Positions 29,087 to 37,917 of a stretch of 64,000 nucleotides of DNA are shown piece by piece. The stretch covers positions 310,001 to 374,000 of the forward strand of contig CAVSBJ010000026.1 of the NCBI GenBank assembly GCA_963726105.1, in the 5' to 3' direction. The stretch's first letter is position 1. Each line of letters starts with the position of its first letter. Source of the stretch: Roseiarcus sp963726105. GTDB lineage: Bacteria > Pseudomonadota > Alphaproteobacteria > Rhizobiales > Beijerinckiaceae. Position numbers and translations under genes: made by a program. Below the pieces are notes generated by a model, which was given only the letters and a program-made list of their open reading frames with translations, was not told the DNA's origin and searched no databases.

Positions 29087-30238
29087 TCAGGGCGATCCGG
29101 TCAGTGCTGCGTCGATATCGCGCCAGAGGTCCTCGACGTCCTCAATTCCGGCCGACAGTCGCAAGAGATCGGGTGGACAGGGCGAGTTCGCGCCCTCGAT
29201 GGAAGCGCGGTGCTCGATGAGCGACTCGACCCCGCCAAGCGAGGTCGCCCGCTTCCACACCCGCACTCGCGCGGCAGTCGCAATCGCCGCCTCCGCGCCC
29301 TCGCGCACGCGGATCGACAGCATCCCGCCAAAGCCGCGCCTCATCTGGCGGCGCGCGACATCGTGGCCCGGGTGGTGCGGCAGTCCCGGATAGAGCACGG
29401 TGGAGACTGAGCCGTGATTGGAAAGCCGATTGGCGAGCTCCATCGCATTCGCCGCCGCCGCGCGCACCCGCACGTCGAGGGTTCGCAAGCCGCGGATCAG
29501 GAGAAACGCCTCGAACGGATGCAGGATCATCCCGTGCGACTGGCGAATCGCGCGCACACGTGCGCTCAGAGCGTCGTCGCGTGCGAAGCAGAGCGCACCC
29601 GCCAAAACGTCGGAATGACCGTTGAGATATTTGGTCGCCGAGTGCATGACCACGTCGGCGCCCAGCGCGATGGGCCGCGTGAAAACTGGCGTGGCGCAGG
29701 TCGAATCGACCGCGAGGACGGCTCCCGCCGCATGAGCCTCGCGCGCGGCGCCTTCGATGTCGCTCACGCCCCATAGCGGATTGCTCGGCGTCTCGAGCCA
29801 CACGAGCTTCGTCGTCCCTGGCTTCAGCGCCGCGGCAAGCGCCTGCAAATCCTCCGCGTCGACGAAATCGACGCTGAGCCCGAAGGCCGGCGCCTCGTTG
29901 GCGAGCCAGGCGCGAAGGGCCCAATACATGCCCTTGGGCGCGACCACATGGGCGCCCGGCCGGAGGCTCAGGAAAAGCGCGATCGCCGCCGACATGCCCG
30001 AACCCAAGACCAGCGTCGTCGACGCGCCCTCGAGCGCTCCGATCAAAGCCTCCGCCTCGCGCACGGTTTCGTTGTCGGGGCGGCCGTAAGAATTGCCGCT
30101 GCGGTAAAGATTGTCGGGGTCGCGCTCGAAGGTGGCGGCGAGATGGATTGGCGGCACAAGCGCGCGCGTGCGTTCGTCGATGGTCCCCAGCGCCTGGGCG
30201 GCGAGCGTGCGCGGGCTCAAAGGTCGCCGATCGCTCAT
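29087..30238 (-). CDS. Cys/Met metabolism PLP-dependent enzyme (cystathionine gamma-synthase/beta-lyase type)
   Basis: A 383-residue fold-type I PLP enzyme of trans-sulfuration. The Schiff-base lysine is in SATKYLNGHSD (K203), preceded by DSTCATP, and the tyrosine/arginine of SYGRPDNET sits near 50-58. Family motifs cannot separate cystathionine gamma-synthase, beta-lyase and related lyases reliably, so a precise activity is not given. Its start codon overlaps the stop of the upstream UbiH-type gene by 4 nt (ATGA), so the two are co-translated, although no metabolic link is obvious. Confidence 0.88.
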   Translation of the reverse strand: MSDRRPLSPRTLAAQALGTIDERTRALVPPIHLAATFERDPDNLYRSGNSYGRPDNETVREAEALIGALEGASTTLVLGSGMSAAIALFLSLRPGAHVVAPKGMYWALRAWLANEAPAFGLSVDFVDAEDLQALAAALKPGTTKLVWLETPSNPLWGVSDIEGAAREAHAAGAVLAVDSTCATPVFTRPIALGADVVMHSATKYLNGHSDVLAGALCFARDDALSARVRAIRQSHGMILHPFEAFLLIRGLRTLDVRVRAAAANAMELANRLSNHGSVSTVLYPGLPHHPGHDVARRQMRRGFGGMLSIRVREGAEAAIATAARVRVWKRATSLGGVESLIEHRASIEGANSPCPPDLLRLSAGIEDVEDLWRDIDAALTGSP

Positions 30239-31488
30239 AGCGCAAGGCCCCTCAGCAGCTTGGGCGCGCCGCCCCCCGCGCCGCCCGCTTCCGCGATCAG
30301 CATGTCCTTGAGGGTCGGCGCGCGATCAACGATGCGGAGCCCAAGATCGCGCACGAAGCGCACAGGGGCAAGATCGTTGGAGAAGAGGCGATTGAGCGCG
30401 TCGAGACCGAGGCCGCTGGCCGCGACGTCGAACCGACGCTGACGCTGGTAGGCGGCGAGCGGCCCGGGCGCGCCAGGATCAAGGCCAAGCCGCATCTCGC
30501 CGACGATCGTCTCCGCCAGCGCCGCGACGTCGCGCAGGCCAAGGTTCAGTCCCTGCCCCGCAACGGGATGGACGACATGGGCGGCGTCCCCAACCAGCGC
30601 CAGCCGCCCGGCGACGAAGCGCCGCGCGATCTGGAAGCGGAACGGAAAAGCTTCGACGCGCGAGGCAAGACTGATCGCGCCGAGCTTCGGGGTGAAGCGA
30701 TACTCAAGCTGGCGCGTCAGATCCTCGGGGTCGAGAGCCAGGAGCGCGCGGGCGTCGGCGCGACTCTCGTTCCAGACGATGCTCGACTGGCCACCCGGAA
30801 GCGGCAGGAGAGCGAACGGACCGGCAGGCAGGAAATGCTGCTCCGCCCGGCCTTCATGATCGTGCTCGTGCGCGACCGTCGCGACGATGCCGGCCTGGTC
30901 GTAGTCCCAGCCGATGGTCTGAATGTCTGCGAGCCGGGCAAGTTTCGAGCGGGCGCCGTCGGCGGCGACCGCGAGGCGCGCGCGCAACGCGCGGCCATCG
31001 GTGAGCCCGAGCTCCGCGATATGCTTGCCTGCGACCCAATGCGCAACGGACCCGGTGATGCGCTGGACGCCGAGCCGGTCGCAGAGCGCTGAAAGCGCGC
31101 CGACGGCGTCGTCGTTGAACGCCATATGGGCGAGCGGCCCGCCACCGTCCTTCGTTGCGAAATTGAGATGGGGCAGGCGCACGGCGTCGCGCACTTCCCC
31201 ATCCATGATCGCCATCGACAGGATCGGTTGCGCTTTTGGCTCAATCGCCGCCCATGCGCCGACAAGGTCGAGCAGGCGGCGCGGGCCATCGGCGATCGCG
31301 ACCGTGCGCAAAAGGCTTGCGCTTGGCCCGGCCGGCGCGCCCGGATCGACGACGGCGACGGACGCGCCTTGCCCCATCGCCTGCTTGATCGCGGCCGCGA
31401 GCGCGAGCCCGGACGCGCCGCCGCCGGCGATGACGAGGTCGAAGATGGGAGCGGGTTCGGCCAATGCGGACGCCTCCTTCCGGCCCAT
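30235..31488 (-). CDS. UbiH/UbiF/VisC-family FAD-dependent hydroxylase
   Basis: Flavoprotein monooxygenase likely hydroxylating the ring of a ubiquinone precursor. The 417 residues carry the Rossmann motif VIAGGGASGLALA near residue 19-31, the second flavin motif LVGDAAHVVHPVAGQGLNLGLRD split here as GDAAHVVHPVAGQGLN, and the usual C-terminal helices. Alphaproteobacteria have several such enzymes (UbiH, UbiF, UbiL), and sequence alone does not decide the ring position. The ATG at 31488 heads the transcript that continues into the PLP enzyme gene. Confidence 0.88.
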   Translation of the reverse strand: MGRKEASALAEPAPIFDLVIAGGGASGLALAAAIKQAMGQGASVAVVDPGAPAGPSASLLRTVAIADGPRRLLDLVGAWAAIEPKAQPILSMAIMDGEVRDAVRLPHLNFATKDGGGPLAHMAFNDDAVGALSALCDRLGVQRITGSVAHWVAGKHIAELGLTDGRALRARLAVAADGARSKLARLADIQTIGWDYDQAGIVATVAHEHDHEGRAEQHFLPAGPFALLPLPGGQSSIVWNESRADARALLALDPEDLTRQLEYRFTPKLGAISLASRVEAFPFRFQIARRFVAGRLALVGDAAHVVHPVAGQGLNLGLRDVAALAETIVGEMRLGLDPGAPGPLAAYQRQRRFDVAASGLGLDALNRLFSNDLAPVRFVRDLGLRIVDRAPTLKDMLIAEAGGAGGGAPKLLRGLAL

Positions 31489-31668
31489 TGTCGGAACGGG
31501 TCGGGAGTCAATACCGGCTCTCGGGCCGCAGCGCCATTAACGAGTCCGGATTCCATCTTATCAAAGCGTTGCGGAGCGATTTGCGAGTCGCGTCCCGGGA
31601 CCGCGTTGGAGGGCGTCGCTGGACATTGCGCCGAACCTGTCCCCCAGAAGCAGTATTTTCGTCACAAT

Positions 31669-31706
31669 GAATATTCGTTGACACGAATATTCGTTTATGA
31701 TGATAT
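31669..31706 (+). promoter_or_regulatory. Promoter with overlapping ArsR-type operator
   Basis: A perfect -35 TTGACA lies at 31678-31683 with a -10-like GATATT/TGATAT near 31701-31707 (17-18 nt spacing). Between them is the 12-bp perfect palindrome ACGAATATTCGT (31683-31694), and GAATATTCGTT occurs twice as a direct repeat (31669-31679 and 31685-31695). A repressor bound here would block RNA polymerase, as in autoregulated ArsR operons. Confidence 0.7.
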
Positions 31707-31712
31707 TAGGAC

Positions 31713-32057
31713 ATGAACCCTGAGACCCTCGCCGCGCTCGGCGAACCCCATCGGCTTCGGATCATCGAACTGCTTCGCGCCGGCCCCCGGCCGGTGAATG
31801 ACATCCATGTCCGGCTCAAGCTCCGACAATCGCAGGCGTCGCAGCACCTCAGGGTCCTCAGGGATGTGGGCCTGGTGGAGATGGAGCCGCGCGCGCAGCA
31901 GCGGTTCTACAGATTGCGCGCCGAGCCCCTGAAGCAGCTTCACGACTGGCTCGATCGTTACCGGCACATCTGGGACGAGCGCTTCGAGGCGCTGGACGCG
32001 GTCATCGAGGAACTCAAGCGGAAGGAACAATCGGATGCGGCAGGCAGGAACAGTTGA
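31713..32057 (+). CDS. ArsR-family transcriptional regulator
   Basis: A 114-residue winged helix-turn-helix repressor. It begins LAALGEPHRLRIIELL, followed by the recognition region LKLRQSQASQHLRVLRDVGL and the wing with VEMEPRAQQRFYRL. No cysteine pair for metal sensing is seen, so it is the type paired with an SRPBCC protein rather than an arsenic sensor. The ATG at 31713 lies at the expected transcription start, so the message may be leaderless. It overlaps the next gene by 23 nt and probably represses its own operon through the palindrome just upstream. Confidence 0.9.
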   Translation: MNPETLAALGEPHRLRIIELLRAGPRPVNDIHVRLKLRQSQASQHLRVLRDVGLVEMEPRAQQRFYRLRAEPLKQLHDWLDRYRHIWDERFEALDAVIEELKRKEQSDAAGRNS

Positions 32058-32547
32058 GAGCGCCATGAAGAACGAAACGATCGTCGAGCGGACGAGCGAC
32101 CGGGAGCTCACCGTCACCCGCACGTTCAACGCGCCCGCGCATATCGTCTTTGACGCATGGACGAAGCCGGAGCTCCTGAAGCGATGGTGGGCGCCAAAGT
32201 CCTTCGGCGTGTCGCTGTTCGAATGCGAGCAGGACCTGCGCGTGGGCGGAGCCTATCGCTTCGCGTTCGGGCGCGACCCGAAGAATCCAGAGGTGTTTTC
32301 GGGGCGGTACCTCGAAGTGAAGCCGCCGTCGCGGCTGGTCCTCACTCAGCTCTATGAGCGGATGGCGCATGTCGGCGATGTCGTCGTGACGGCTGACTTC
32401 GAGGAGAGCCAGGGCCGGACTCGTCTCACCCTCCATCAGCTCTTCCCGAGCAAGGAAGCGTTGGAAGGCGCGCTGGCGTCGGGCATGGAGCGCGGCATGC
32501 GCGTGACGCTCGATCAGCTCGATGAACTCGTCGCCTCGACGCCATGA
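32035..32547 (+). CDS. SRPBCC (AHSA1-like) domain protein
   Basis: A 170-residue START/Bet v1-fold protein. The pattern RTFNAPAHIVFDAWTKPELLKRWW at the start and ELVASTP-type helix at the end are usual for the AHSA1/activator-like branch (shown in parts here: FNAPAHIVFDAWTKPE). Such proteins bind hydrophobic ligands and are very often encoded directly after an ArsR regulator, as here. The ATG at 32035 has GGAAGG 9 nt upstream and overlaps arsR; the ATG at 32065 is an alternative. The ligand is unknown. Confidence 0.85.
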   Translation: MRQAGTVESAMKNETIVERTSDRELTVTRTFNAPAHIVFDAWTKPELLKRWWAPKSFGVSLFECEQDLRVGGAYRFAFGRDPKNPEVFSGRYLEVKPPSRLVLTQLYERMAHVGDVVVTADFEESQGRTRLTLHQLFPSKEALEGALASGMERGMRVTLDQLDELVASTP

Positions 32548-32700
32548 TGATCAAGGCGACTCAGGGTTCTTCGCAACCTATGGCGCCGGCGGCGCGAGTT
32601 CGTTCTTCTATGAACATTCAGTAACTGTGGGAACTAATCCCATTCTCCGTCGTTAGGCTCTCAGCACGGCCTTGCGCCGGCTCATTTTCAGGAGACTGAG

Positions 32701-33069
32701 ATGTCTAAAGCCTTGATATTCGCTGTTCTTTTCGCTGGGCTGCCGGCGGCGGCCTATGCCGATGAAGGAGGCGGCGCCATCGGCGCCATCGTCCGGGCGC
32801 CGGGCGAAGCCGCGGCCGGCATCATCGGTGGATTGACCGGCACGGAGGCTCCGCGCTTCCACCACTATGTCGTCGAGGAAAACGTCCCGTCTTACACGTG
32901 GGCGCAGCATCCGCGCGTCGTCGTTGGCGACGTTCTGCCAGCCGAAGGCGTGATGCTTCGTCCGGTTCCGCGTGAATACGGTGTGACGGGTTATCAATAT
33001 ACGGTGGTCGACGATACTCCTGTGCTGGTCGATCCGGCGACGCGCAGGATCGTCGAGGTCGTTCCGTAA
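32701..33069 (+). CDS. DUF1236-type exported small protein
   Basis: A 122-residue protein with a signal peptide (SKALIFAVLFAGLPAAAYA) followed by a Gly/Ala-rich stretch and a C-terminal DUF1236-like domain: VVVGDVLPAEGVMLRPVP, YGVTGYQYTVVDD and VLVDPATRRIVEVV. DUF1236 proteins are common periplasmic proteins of unknown function in Hyphomicrobiales. AGGAGA precedes the ATG. A hairpin follows the stop. Confidence 0.8.
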   Translation: MSKALIFAVLFAGLPAAAYADEGGGAIGAIVRAPGEAAAGIIGGLTGTEAPRFHHYVVEENVPSYTWAQHPRVVVGDVLPAEGVMLRPVPREYGVTGYQYTVVDDTPVLVDPATRRIVEVVP

Positions 33070-33085
33070 CGAGCGAAGGCCCTTG

Positions 33086-33126
33086 GGGAGCGCTGGCGGC
33101 GGCGGTAAGCGGCCGCTGGCGCTCCC
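33086..33126 (+). terminator. GC-rich hairpin between convergent DUF1236 and cydB genes
   Basis: GGGAGCGC (33086-33093) pairs with GCGCTCCC (33119-33126), and part of the inner sequence also pairs (GGC/GCC). It lies 17 nt after the DUF1236 stop. There is no T run, so it may work poorly alone. Confidence 0.45.
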
Positions 33127-33172
33127 GTTGCGCTCTCGTAAGGCCCAAGATTCCTGAAAGCCGGCGGCTCAG

Positions 33173-34186
33173 TCAGTGATACCCCACGTCGCCGCGGACC
33201 TTGCCGCGAAACACCCAATAGGACCAGCCGGTGTACATGAGGATCACCGGCAGCAGGAACAGCGTGCCGACAAGCAAAAAGGCCTGCGTCGATGGCGAGG
33301 ACGCAGCGTCCCAGAGGGTGAATTTGTACGGCACGATCAGCGGGAAGAGGCTGATCGCGAGGCCGAGATAGGACATTACGAACAGGAGGACCGCGCCGAT
33401 GAACGGCGCCGCCTCGGAGCGGTTGTTGAGCGACCGCCATTCCCAATAGGCGATGAGCGCGGTGACGATCGGCACCGGCGCCAGAACCACGACATTGGGC
33501 CAGGAGAACCACCGCTCCGCGATCTCGGGTTTCGCCCACGGCGTCCACAGGCTCACCAGCGCGATGGCGATCAGAACGCCGATCAGCGCGCGGCGTCCCA
33601 GCGCCCGCGCCCAATCCTGAAGCGCGCCCTCGGTCTTCAAGATCAGCCAGCCTGCGCCAAGCAGGCCGTAACCGAACACCAGGGCGACGCCGGTGAGCAG
33701 CGAGAACAGCGTGAAGCAGTCGAACGAGCCGCCGGAGAAGCGGCGGCCTTCCGTCTGAAAGCCTTGGATGAACGCTCCCAGCACAACGCCCTGCGCGAAG
33801 GCGCCGACGAGGGAGCCGTAGTTGAAGGCATGATCCCAGAACGTCCGATGCTCCGCGTCCCGATAGCGGAACTCGAAAGCGACGCCGCGGAAGATGAGCG
33901 CCAGCAGCATCACCAGGATCGGAAAGTAGACCGCGGGCAGGATGATCGCGAAGGCGAGCGGGAAAGCCGCCATAAGCGCGAGCCCGCCGAGCACGAGCCA
34001 GGTCTCGTTGCCGTCCCAGATCGGCGCGATCGAGTTCATCACTAGATTGCGCGACTCGCGGTCGGGCGCGAAGCCGTAGAGGATGCCGACGCCCAGATCG
34101 AAGCCGTCCAAAAGCACGTAAAAAAAGACGCCGACCCCAAGCACGAGCGTCCACATCGGCACGAAATCCAGAACGAGCGAGCTCAT
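33173..34186 (-). CDS. cydB: Cytochrome bd-type quinol oxidase subunit II (CioB/CydB)
   Basis: Inner-membrane subunit of a bd-type oxidase that reduces oxygen with electrons from quinol. The 337 residues hold about eight to nine membrane segments and the family blocks LLDGFDLGVGIL, NSIAPIWDGNETWLV and FRGVAFEFRYR. Length matches CioB. Its ATG overlaps the cydA stop by 4 nt. It supports respiration at low oxygen or when heme-copper oxidases are inhibited. Confidence 0.95.
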   Translation of the reverse strand: MSSLVLDFVPMWTLVLGVGVFFYVLLDGFDLGVGILYGFAPDRESRNLVMNSIAPIWDGNETWLVLGGLALMAAFPLAFAIILPAVYFPILVMLLALIFRGVAFEFRYRDAEHRTFWDHAFNYGSLVGAFAQGVVLGAFIQGFQTEGRRFSGGSFDCFTLFSLLTGVALVFGYGLLGAGWLILKTEGALQDWARALGRRALIGVLIAIALVSLWTPWAKPEIAERWFSWPNVVVLAPVPIVTALIAYWEWRSLNNRSEAAPFIGAVLLFVMSYLGLAISLFPLIVPYKFTLWDAASSPSTQAFLLVGTLFLLPVILMYTGWSYWVFRGKVRGDVGYH

Positions 34187-35580
34187 AAGCCGCCCCCCGG
34201 TCCCGCGGCGGGGAGCGCCTGGACCGGCTGCGCCGGGCGCCCGCTCTCGATCGGCTCGGGTTCGCCCGCAGCCTCACCGGGGCCGCGCCGCACCAGTCTC
34301 ACCATCAAGGCGAAGCCGGCCGAGAACATGACCAGGTACACAAGGCAATAGCCGATGAGCGAAATGCTGACGTCCAACCCCGTGAGCGAGGGAGAGACGG
34401 AGTCGCGCGTGCGCAGGAGCCCGTAGACCGTCCAAGGCTGGCGGCCGACCTCGGTCGTCGCCCAGCCGGCCGTCACCGCGATAAAGCCCAGGGGAGAGGC
34501 CAGCGTGCAGCACCACAGGAACCAGTTGGTGTGGAAGAGCTCGCCCCGCCAGCGCAGCCATAGGCTTGTCGCCACCATTGCGAGCATGATGACCGCAATT
34601 CCCACCATGATGCGGAAGCCGAAAAAGGGGACAATGATCGGCGAGGGGCGCTGGTCGGCGGGGAAGTCCTTGAGGCCATGCACGGTTCCATGCAGGTCAT
34701 GGGTCAGAATGAGGCTGCCCAGCTCCGGAATCGCCACGACGTAGCGGTCCGTCTCGGCCTTTTCGTCTGGGATGGCGAACAGATTGAGCTCGACGTCGCT
34801 ATGGGTGTTCCAGATCGCCTCGATCGCCGCCAGCTTCGCCGGCTGATGTTCGAGCGTGTTGAGGCCATGCGCGTCGCCAAGCAGGAACTGAAGGGGCACG
34901 AGCACGGTGAGGAGCCACAAGGTCATCGACAGCATCGTGCGCGCTTCCGCGACGAACCGCCGGTGCCTGAGATAGGAAGCGGCCACGCCGACGACGACGA
35001 AGCCGGTGGTGATATAGACCGCGTCGACGGTATGGGCGAGCCGGTAGGGGAAGGATGGGCTGAAGATGATCTGCAGCCAGTCCTTCGGCAGGAAACGGCC
35101 GTGGACGATTTCATAACCGGCGGGCGTTTGCATCCAGCTGTTGGTGGCGATGATCCAGAAGGTCGAAAAGAGCGTCCCGAGGGCAACCATCAACGCCGCG
35201 ACGAAATGAGCCCAAGGCGGCACCAGCTTGCGTCCGAACAACAGCACGCCGAGGAAAGCCGCCTCCAGGAAGAAAGCGGTCAGGCCCTCGTAGGCCAGCA
35301 GCGGCCCGACGACGTTGGCGGTGGCGTCGGAGTAACGGCTCCAGTTCGTGCCGATCTGGAACGGCATGACGATGCCCGAAACCACGCCCATGCCGAATGA
35401 CACGGCAAAAATCTTGATCCAGAACGTCGAGATGCGAAGATAGATTTCGCGCCCGGTGAAAAGATTGAGCCCCTCGAGCACCGCAATGAAGGCGGCGAGA
35501 CCGATGGTGAAGGCGGGCAGCAGGAAATGCCACGCAATGACCCAGGCGAACTGAATCCGGGATAGGACAACGGGATCCAT
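34183..35580 (-). CDS. cydA: Cytochrome bd-type quinol oxidase subunit I (CioA/CydA)
   Basis: Heme-carrying subunit of the bd oxidase. The 465 residues include histidine in AWHFLLPAFTIG (heme b595/d region), AHTVDAVY for another heme histidine, and the conserved GRQPWTVYGLLRT near the C-terminus. The protein lacks the long Q-loop insertion, which puts it with the shorter cyanide-insensitive CioA type. No cydX-like small gene or cydDC is adjacent. A short GC-rich leader of about 240 bp precedes the divergent CcdA-like gene. Confidence 0.95.
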   Translation of the reverse strand: MDPVVLSRIQFAWVIAWHFLLPAFTIGLAAFIAVLEGLNLFTGREIYLRISTFWIKIFAVSFGMGVVSGIVMPFQIGTNWSRYSDATANVVGPLLAYEGLTAFFLEAAFLGVLLFGRKLVPPWAHFVAALMVALGTLFSTFWIIATNSWMQTPAGYEIVHGRFLPKDWLQIIFSPSFPYRLAHTVDAVYITTGFVVVGVAASYLRHRRFVAEARTMLSMTLWLLTVLVPLQFLLGDAHGLNTLEHQPAKLAAIEAIWNTHSDVELNLFAIPDEKAETDRYVVAIPELGSLILTHDLHGTVHGLKDFPADQRPSPIIVPFFGFRIMVGIAVIMLAMVATSLWLRWRGELFHTNWFLWCCTLASPLGFIAVTAGWATTEVGRQPWTVYGLLRTRDSVSPSLTGLDVSISLIGYCLVYLVMFSAGFALMVRLVRRGPGEAAGEPEPIESGRPAQPVQALPAAGPGGGL

Positions 35581-35826
35581 GCTGATTGCTCCCGCTCAAT
35601 ACGCCTAGCCTTGGCCCCGAAGGTTGAGGCCATGACGCTCCGTCCGCAGGAGCGGAGCGAGGCTATCATGGACCGCGGCGACTTTCATGACGATTTCCGC
35701 GCCCGGAATCTCGCGACCGGAACGTGGATTGACGCTCGCCGGCTTCGCCTGATTGAGCCTCGTCGGGGCGGCCCGCTCCTGCGCGCCCATTTGACGCGCG
35801 GTCGTCGAAGCGCCATCTGTCACGCC

Positions 35827-36555
35827 ATGGCCGACGTTTCCTTTCCCGCCGCGTTCGGCGCGGGCCTCCTTTCCTTTGTCTCGCCGTGCGTGTTGCCGCT
35901 TGCCGCGCCGTATCTTTGCTATCTCGCCGGCGCGAGCGTCGAAGCGCTGGCCGACGAGAGCGAAACGAAGGCGAGGCGCGACATTCTCATCACTGCGGTC
36001 CTGTTCGTGGCCGGCTTCTCGACCGTGTTCGTTGGCCTGGGGGCGACGGCGTCCGCGTTGGGGGAGGTGCTCAGGCAATGGAGCCATGCGCTATCGATCG
36101 CGGCCGGGATCGGCGTGATCCTGATGGGGCTCCATTTTCTTGGCGTCTTCAGAATCGGCGCGATGCTGCGCGAGAAGCGGCTCGAGGTCGAGAAACCGGC
36201 GGGCCTGTGGAGCGCCTATCCGATGGGCTTCGCCTTCGCGCTCGGCTGGACGCCCTGCATCGGTCCGATCCTGGCCACCATTCTCGCGGTCGCCGGCAGC
36301 AGGGACACGGTCGCCAGCGGCGCAGCGCTGCTCGCCGTCTACAGCCTCGGCCTCGGGCTGCCCTTCATGCTCGCGGCGGCCGCGATCGGCCCCTTCATCC
36401 GCGCCTCGCGCCATCTGCGCACGCAGTTCGGCCGGATCGAGAAAGTCGTCGGCGTCCTGCTTGTCGCGACCGGCGTCGCGTTTCTGACCGGCGGCTTCCA
36501 GAGCATGTCGCTGTGGCTGATCGAGACCTTTCCGCAGTTCGGTCAGATCGGGTGA
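35827..36555 (+). CDS. ccdA: CcdA-family thiol-disulfide membrane transporter
   Basis: A 242-residue inner-membrane protein that passes electrons from cytoplasmic thioredoxin to periplasmic thiols, mainly for cytochrome c maturation. Cysteines in SPCVLPL (C21) and GWTPCIGP (C144) are the redox pair, and six membrane helices can be seen. The ATG at 35827 gives the normal length; an upstream in-frame extension from 35611 or 35668 is Arg-rich and unlike the family. A strong bidirectional terminator follows. Confidence 0.88.
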   Translation: MADVSFPAAFGAGLLSFVSPCVLPLAAPYLCYLAGASVEALADESETKARRDILITAVLFVAGFSTVFVGLGATASALGEVLRQWSHALSIAAGIGVILMGLHFLGVFRIGAMLREKRLEVEKPAGLWSAYPMGFAFALGWTPCIGPILATILAVAGSRDTVASGAALLAVYSLGLGLPFMLAAAAIGPFIRASRHLRTQFGRIEKVVGVLLVATGVAFLTGGFQSMSLWLIETFPQFGQIG

Positions 36556-36567
36556 GACGGCAAAAAG

Positions 36568-36591
36568 AAACCCGCCGGCGGCGGCGGGTTT
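36568..36591. terminator. Bidirectional intrinsic terminator
   Basis: AAACCCGCCG and CGGCGGGTTT pair perfectly over 10 bp with a 4-nt loop. A-rich sequence on the left and T-rich on the right allow it to work on both strands, serving the convergent ccdA and livJ-type genes. Confidence 0.85.
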
Positions 36592-36646
36592 CCTCATTCA
36601 CGTGCATAAGGCCGCTAGGCGGTGAACCGCCCCGGAGCCGAACGGA

Positions 36647-37768
36647 TCAAGACTTGTTCTGGACGTAGCTGATCTTGCCGTCGGGACCTTTTTCCCAAGT
36701 GTACCAGACGTAGTCGACGCTGGTGCGATCGCCCTTCTTGTCATAGGCGATGGGGCCGATAACGGTGTCGAAAGTCATGCCCGAATGCATCACTTCCGCG
36801 ACCTTCTTCGGATCCAGCGACTTCGCCTTCTCGGCCGCCTGCTTCATGATCTGCACGGCGGCATAGGCGTACAGCGTATAGGCTTCCGGATCGAAGTTCT
36901 TGGCCTTGAACTCCGCGACGATCTCCTTGGCTTTGGGATTGTTGCGCGGGTCGGGACCGAACGACATCAAAGTGCCTTCGACGCCGGGACCGCCGATCTG
37001 CGAGAACTCGTTATCGGTGATGCCGTCGCCGGAGATCATGACGGTCTTCATGCCCTGGTCGCGCATCTGACGGATAATGAGGCCGCCTTCGGTATGCAGG
37101 CCGCCCCACATGATATAGTCGGCACCCAATTCCTTGACCTTGGAGACGATCGCCGAATAGTCCTTCTCGCCGGTGTTCACGCCTTCGTAGAGGACTTCCT
37201 TGATGCCGAACTTGTGCATGTTGTCGAGCGCGGCGTCGGCGAGGCCTTTGCCGTAGGTGGTCTTGTCATGCACGACCGCGATCTTCTTGCCCTTGAGCTT
37301 GTCGCGGGCGAGCTCGGCCCACAGCATGCCCTGCTGGTCGTCGCGGCCACAGGTGCGGAACGCGTCCCAGAGCTTGCGGTCGGTGATCTTCGGGTTGGTC
37401 GCTGACGGGGTGATGAACAGGATGCCGTTTTCCGCGTAGACGTCGGACGCGGGAATGGTCACGCCGGAGTTGAAGTGGCCGACCACGAACTTGACGCCGT
37501 CGCCGACGAATTTGTTCGCCACCGACACGCCCTGCTTCGGGTCGGAAACGTCGTCGCCCTGCTCGAGGGTGATCTGCTGGCCGAGAATGCCGCCGGCCTT
37601 GTTGATGTCTTCAACGGCCTGCGTCGTGCCCTGTACGAGTTGGGCGCCGAAGGCGGCGTTCGGGCCGGTGATGGGTCCTGCGACACCCATCTTGATCTCG
37701 GCGCTGGCGGCGCCTGAGAACGCCAGAGCCGCGGCGAGCGCGACCCCGGACAACCAATGTTTAGTCAT
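36647..37768 (-). CDS. livJ: Branched-chain amino-acid ABC transporter substrate-binding protein
   Basis: Periplasmic binding protein of 373 residues with a signal peptide ending SGAASA and the mature start EIKMGVAGPITGPNAAFG, which is the Leu/Ile/Val-binding family pattern. It captures branched-chain or related amino acids and hands them to LivHM. It is the last gene of the liv cluster in transcription order (livH-livM-livG-livF-DUF6867-livJ), 150 nt after the DUF6867 gene, so it may also have its own promoter. Substrate preference cannot be read from sequence. Confidence 0.93.
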   Translation of the reverse strand: MTKHWLSGVALAAALAFSGAASAEIKMGVAGPITGPNAAFGAQLVQGTTQAVEDINKAGGILGQQITLEQGDDVSDPKQGVSVANKFVGDGVKFVVGHFNSGVTIPASDVYAENGILFITPSATNPKITDRKLWDAFRTCGRDDQQGMLWAELARDKLKGKKIAVVHDKTTYGKGLADAALDNMHKFGIKEVLYEGVNTGEKDYSAIVSKVKELGADYIMWGGLHTEGGLIIRQMRDQGMKTVMISGDGITDNEFSQIGGPGVEGTLMSFGPDPRNNPKAKEIVAEFKAKNFDPEAYTLYAYAAVQIMKQAAEKAKSLDPKKVAEVMHSGMTFDTVIGPIAYDKKGDRTSVDYVWYTWEKGPDGKISYVQNKS

Positions 37769-37917
37769 TCAGCTACTCCCATAAGTTGCGAGCGCCCGGC
37801 CCTCCCTGGCGCCCGTTTGGCAGAAGACTATTCCACCTTGAAGGCCGATACTTTATTGTTTTCGGTCAAGAGTCACCTTAAAAAACACAAAGGTTTGCCC
37901 ATTGGACGGGCGCTCTT

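Noticed and set aside
35611..35826. N-terminal extension of the CcdA-like protein
   Set aside because: The additional 72 residues are Arg-rich and hydrophilic, and the internal ATG gives the normal family length.
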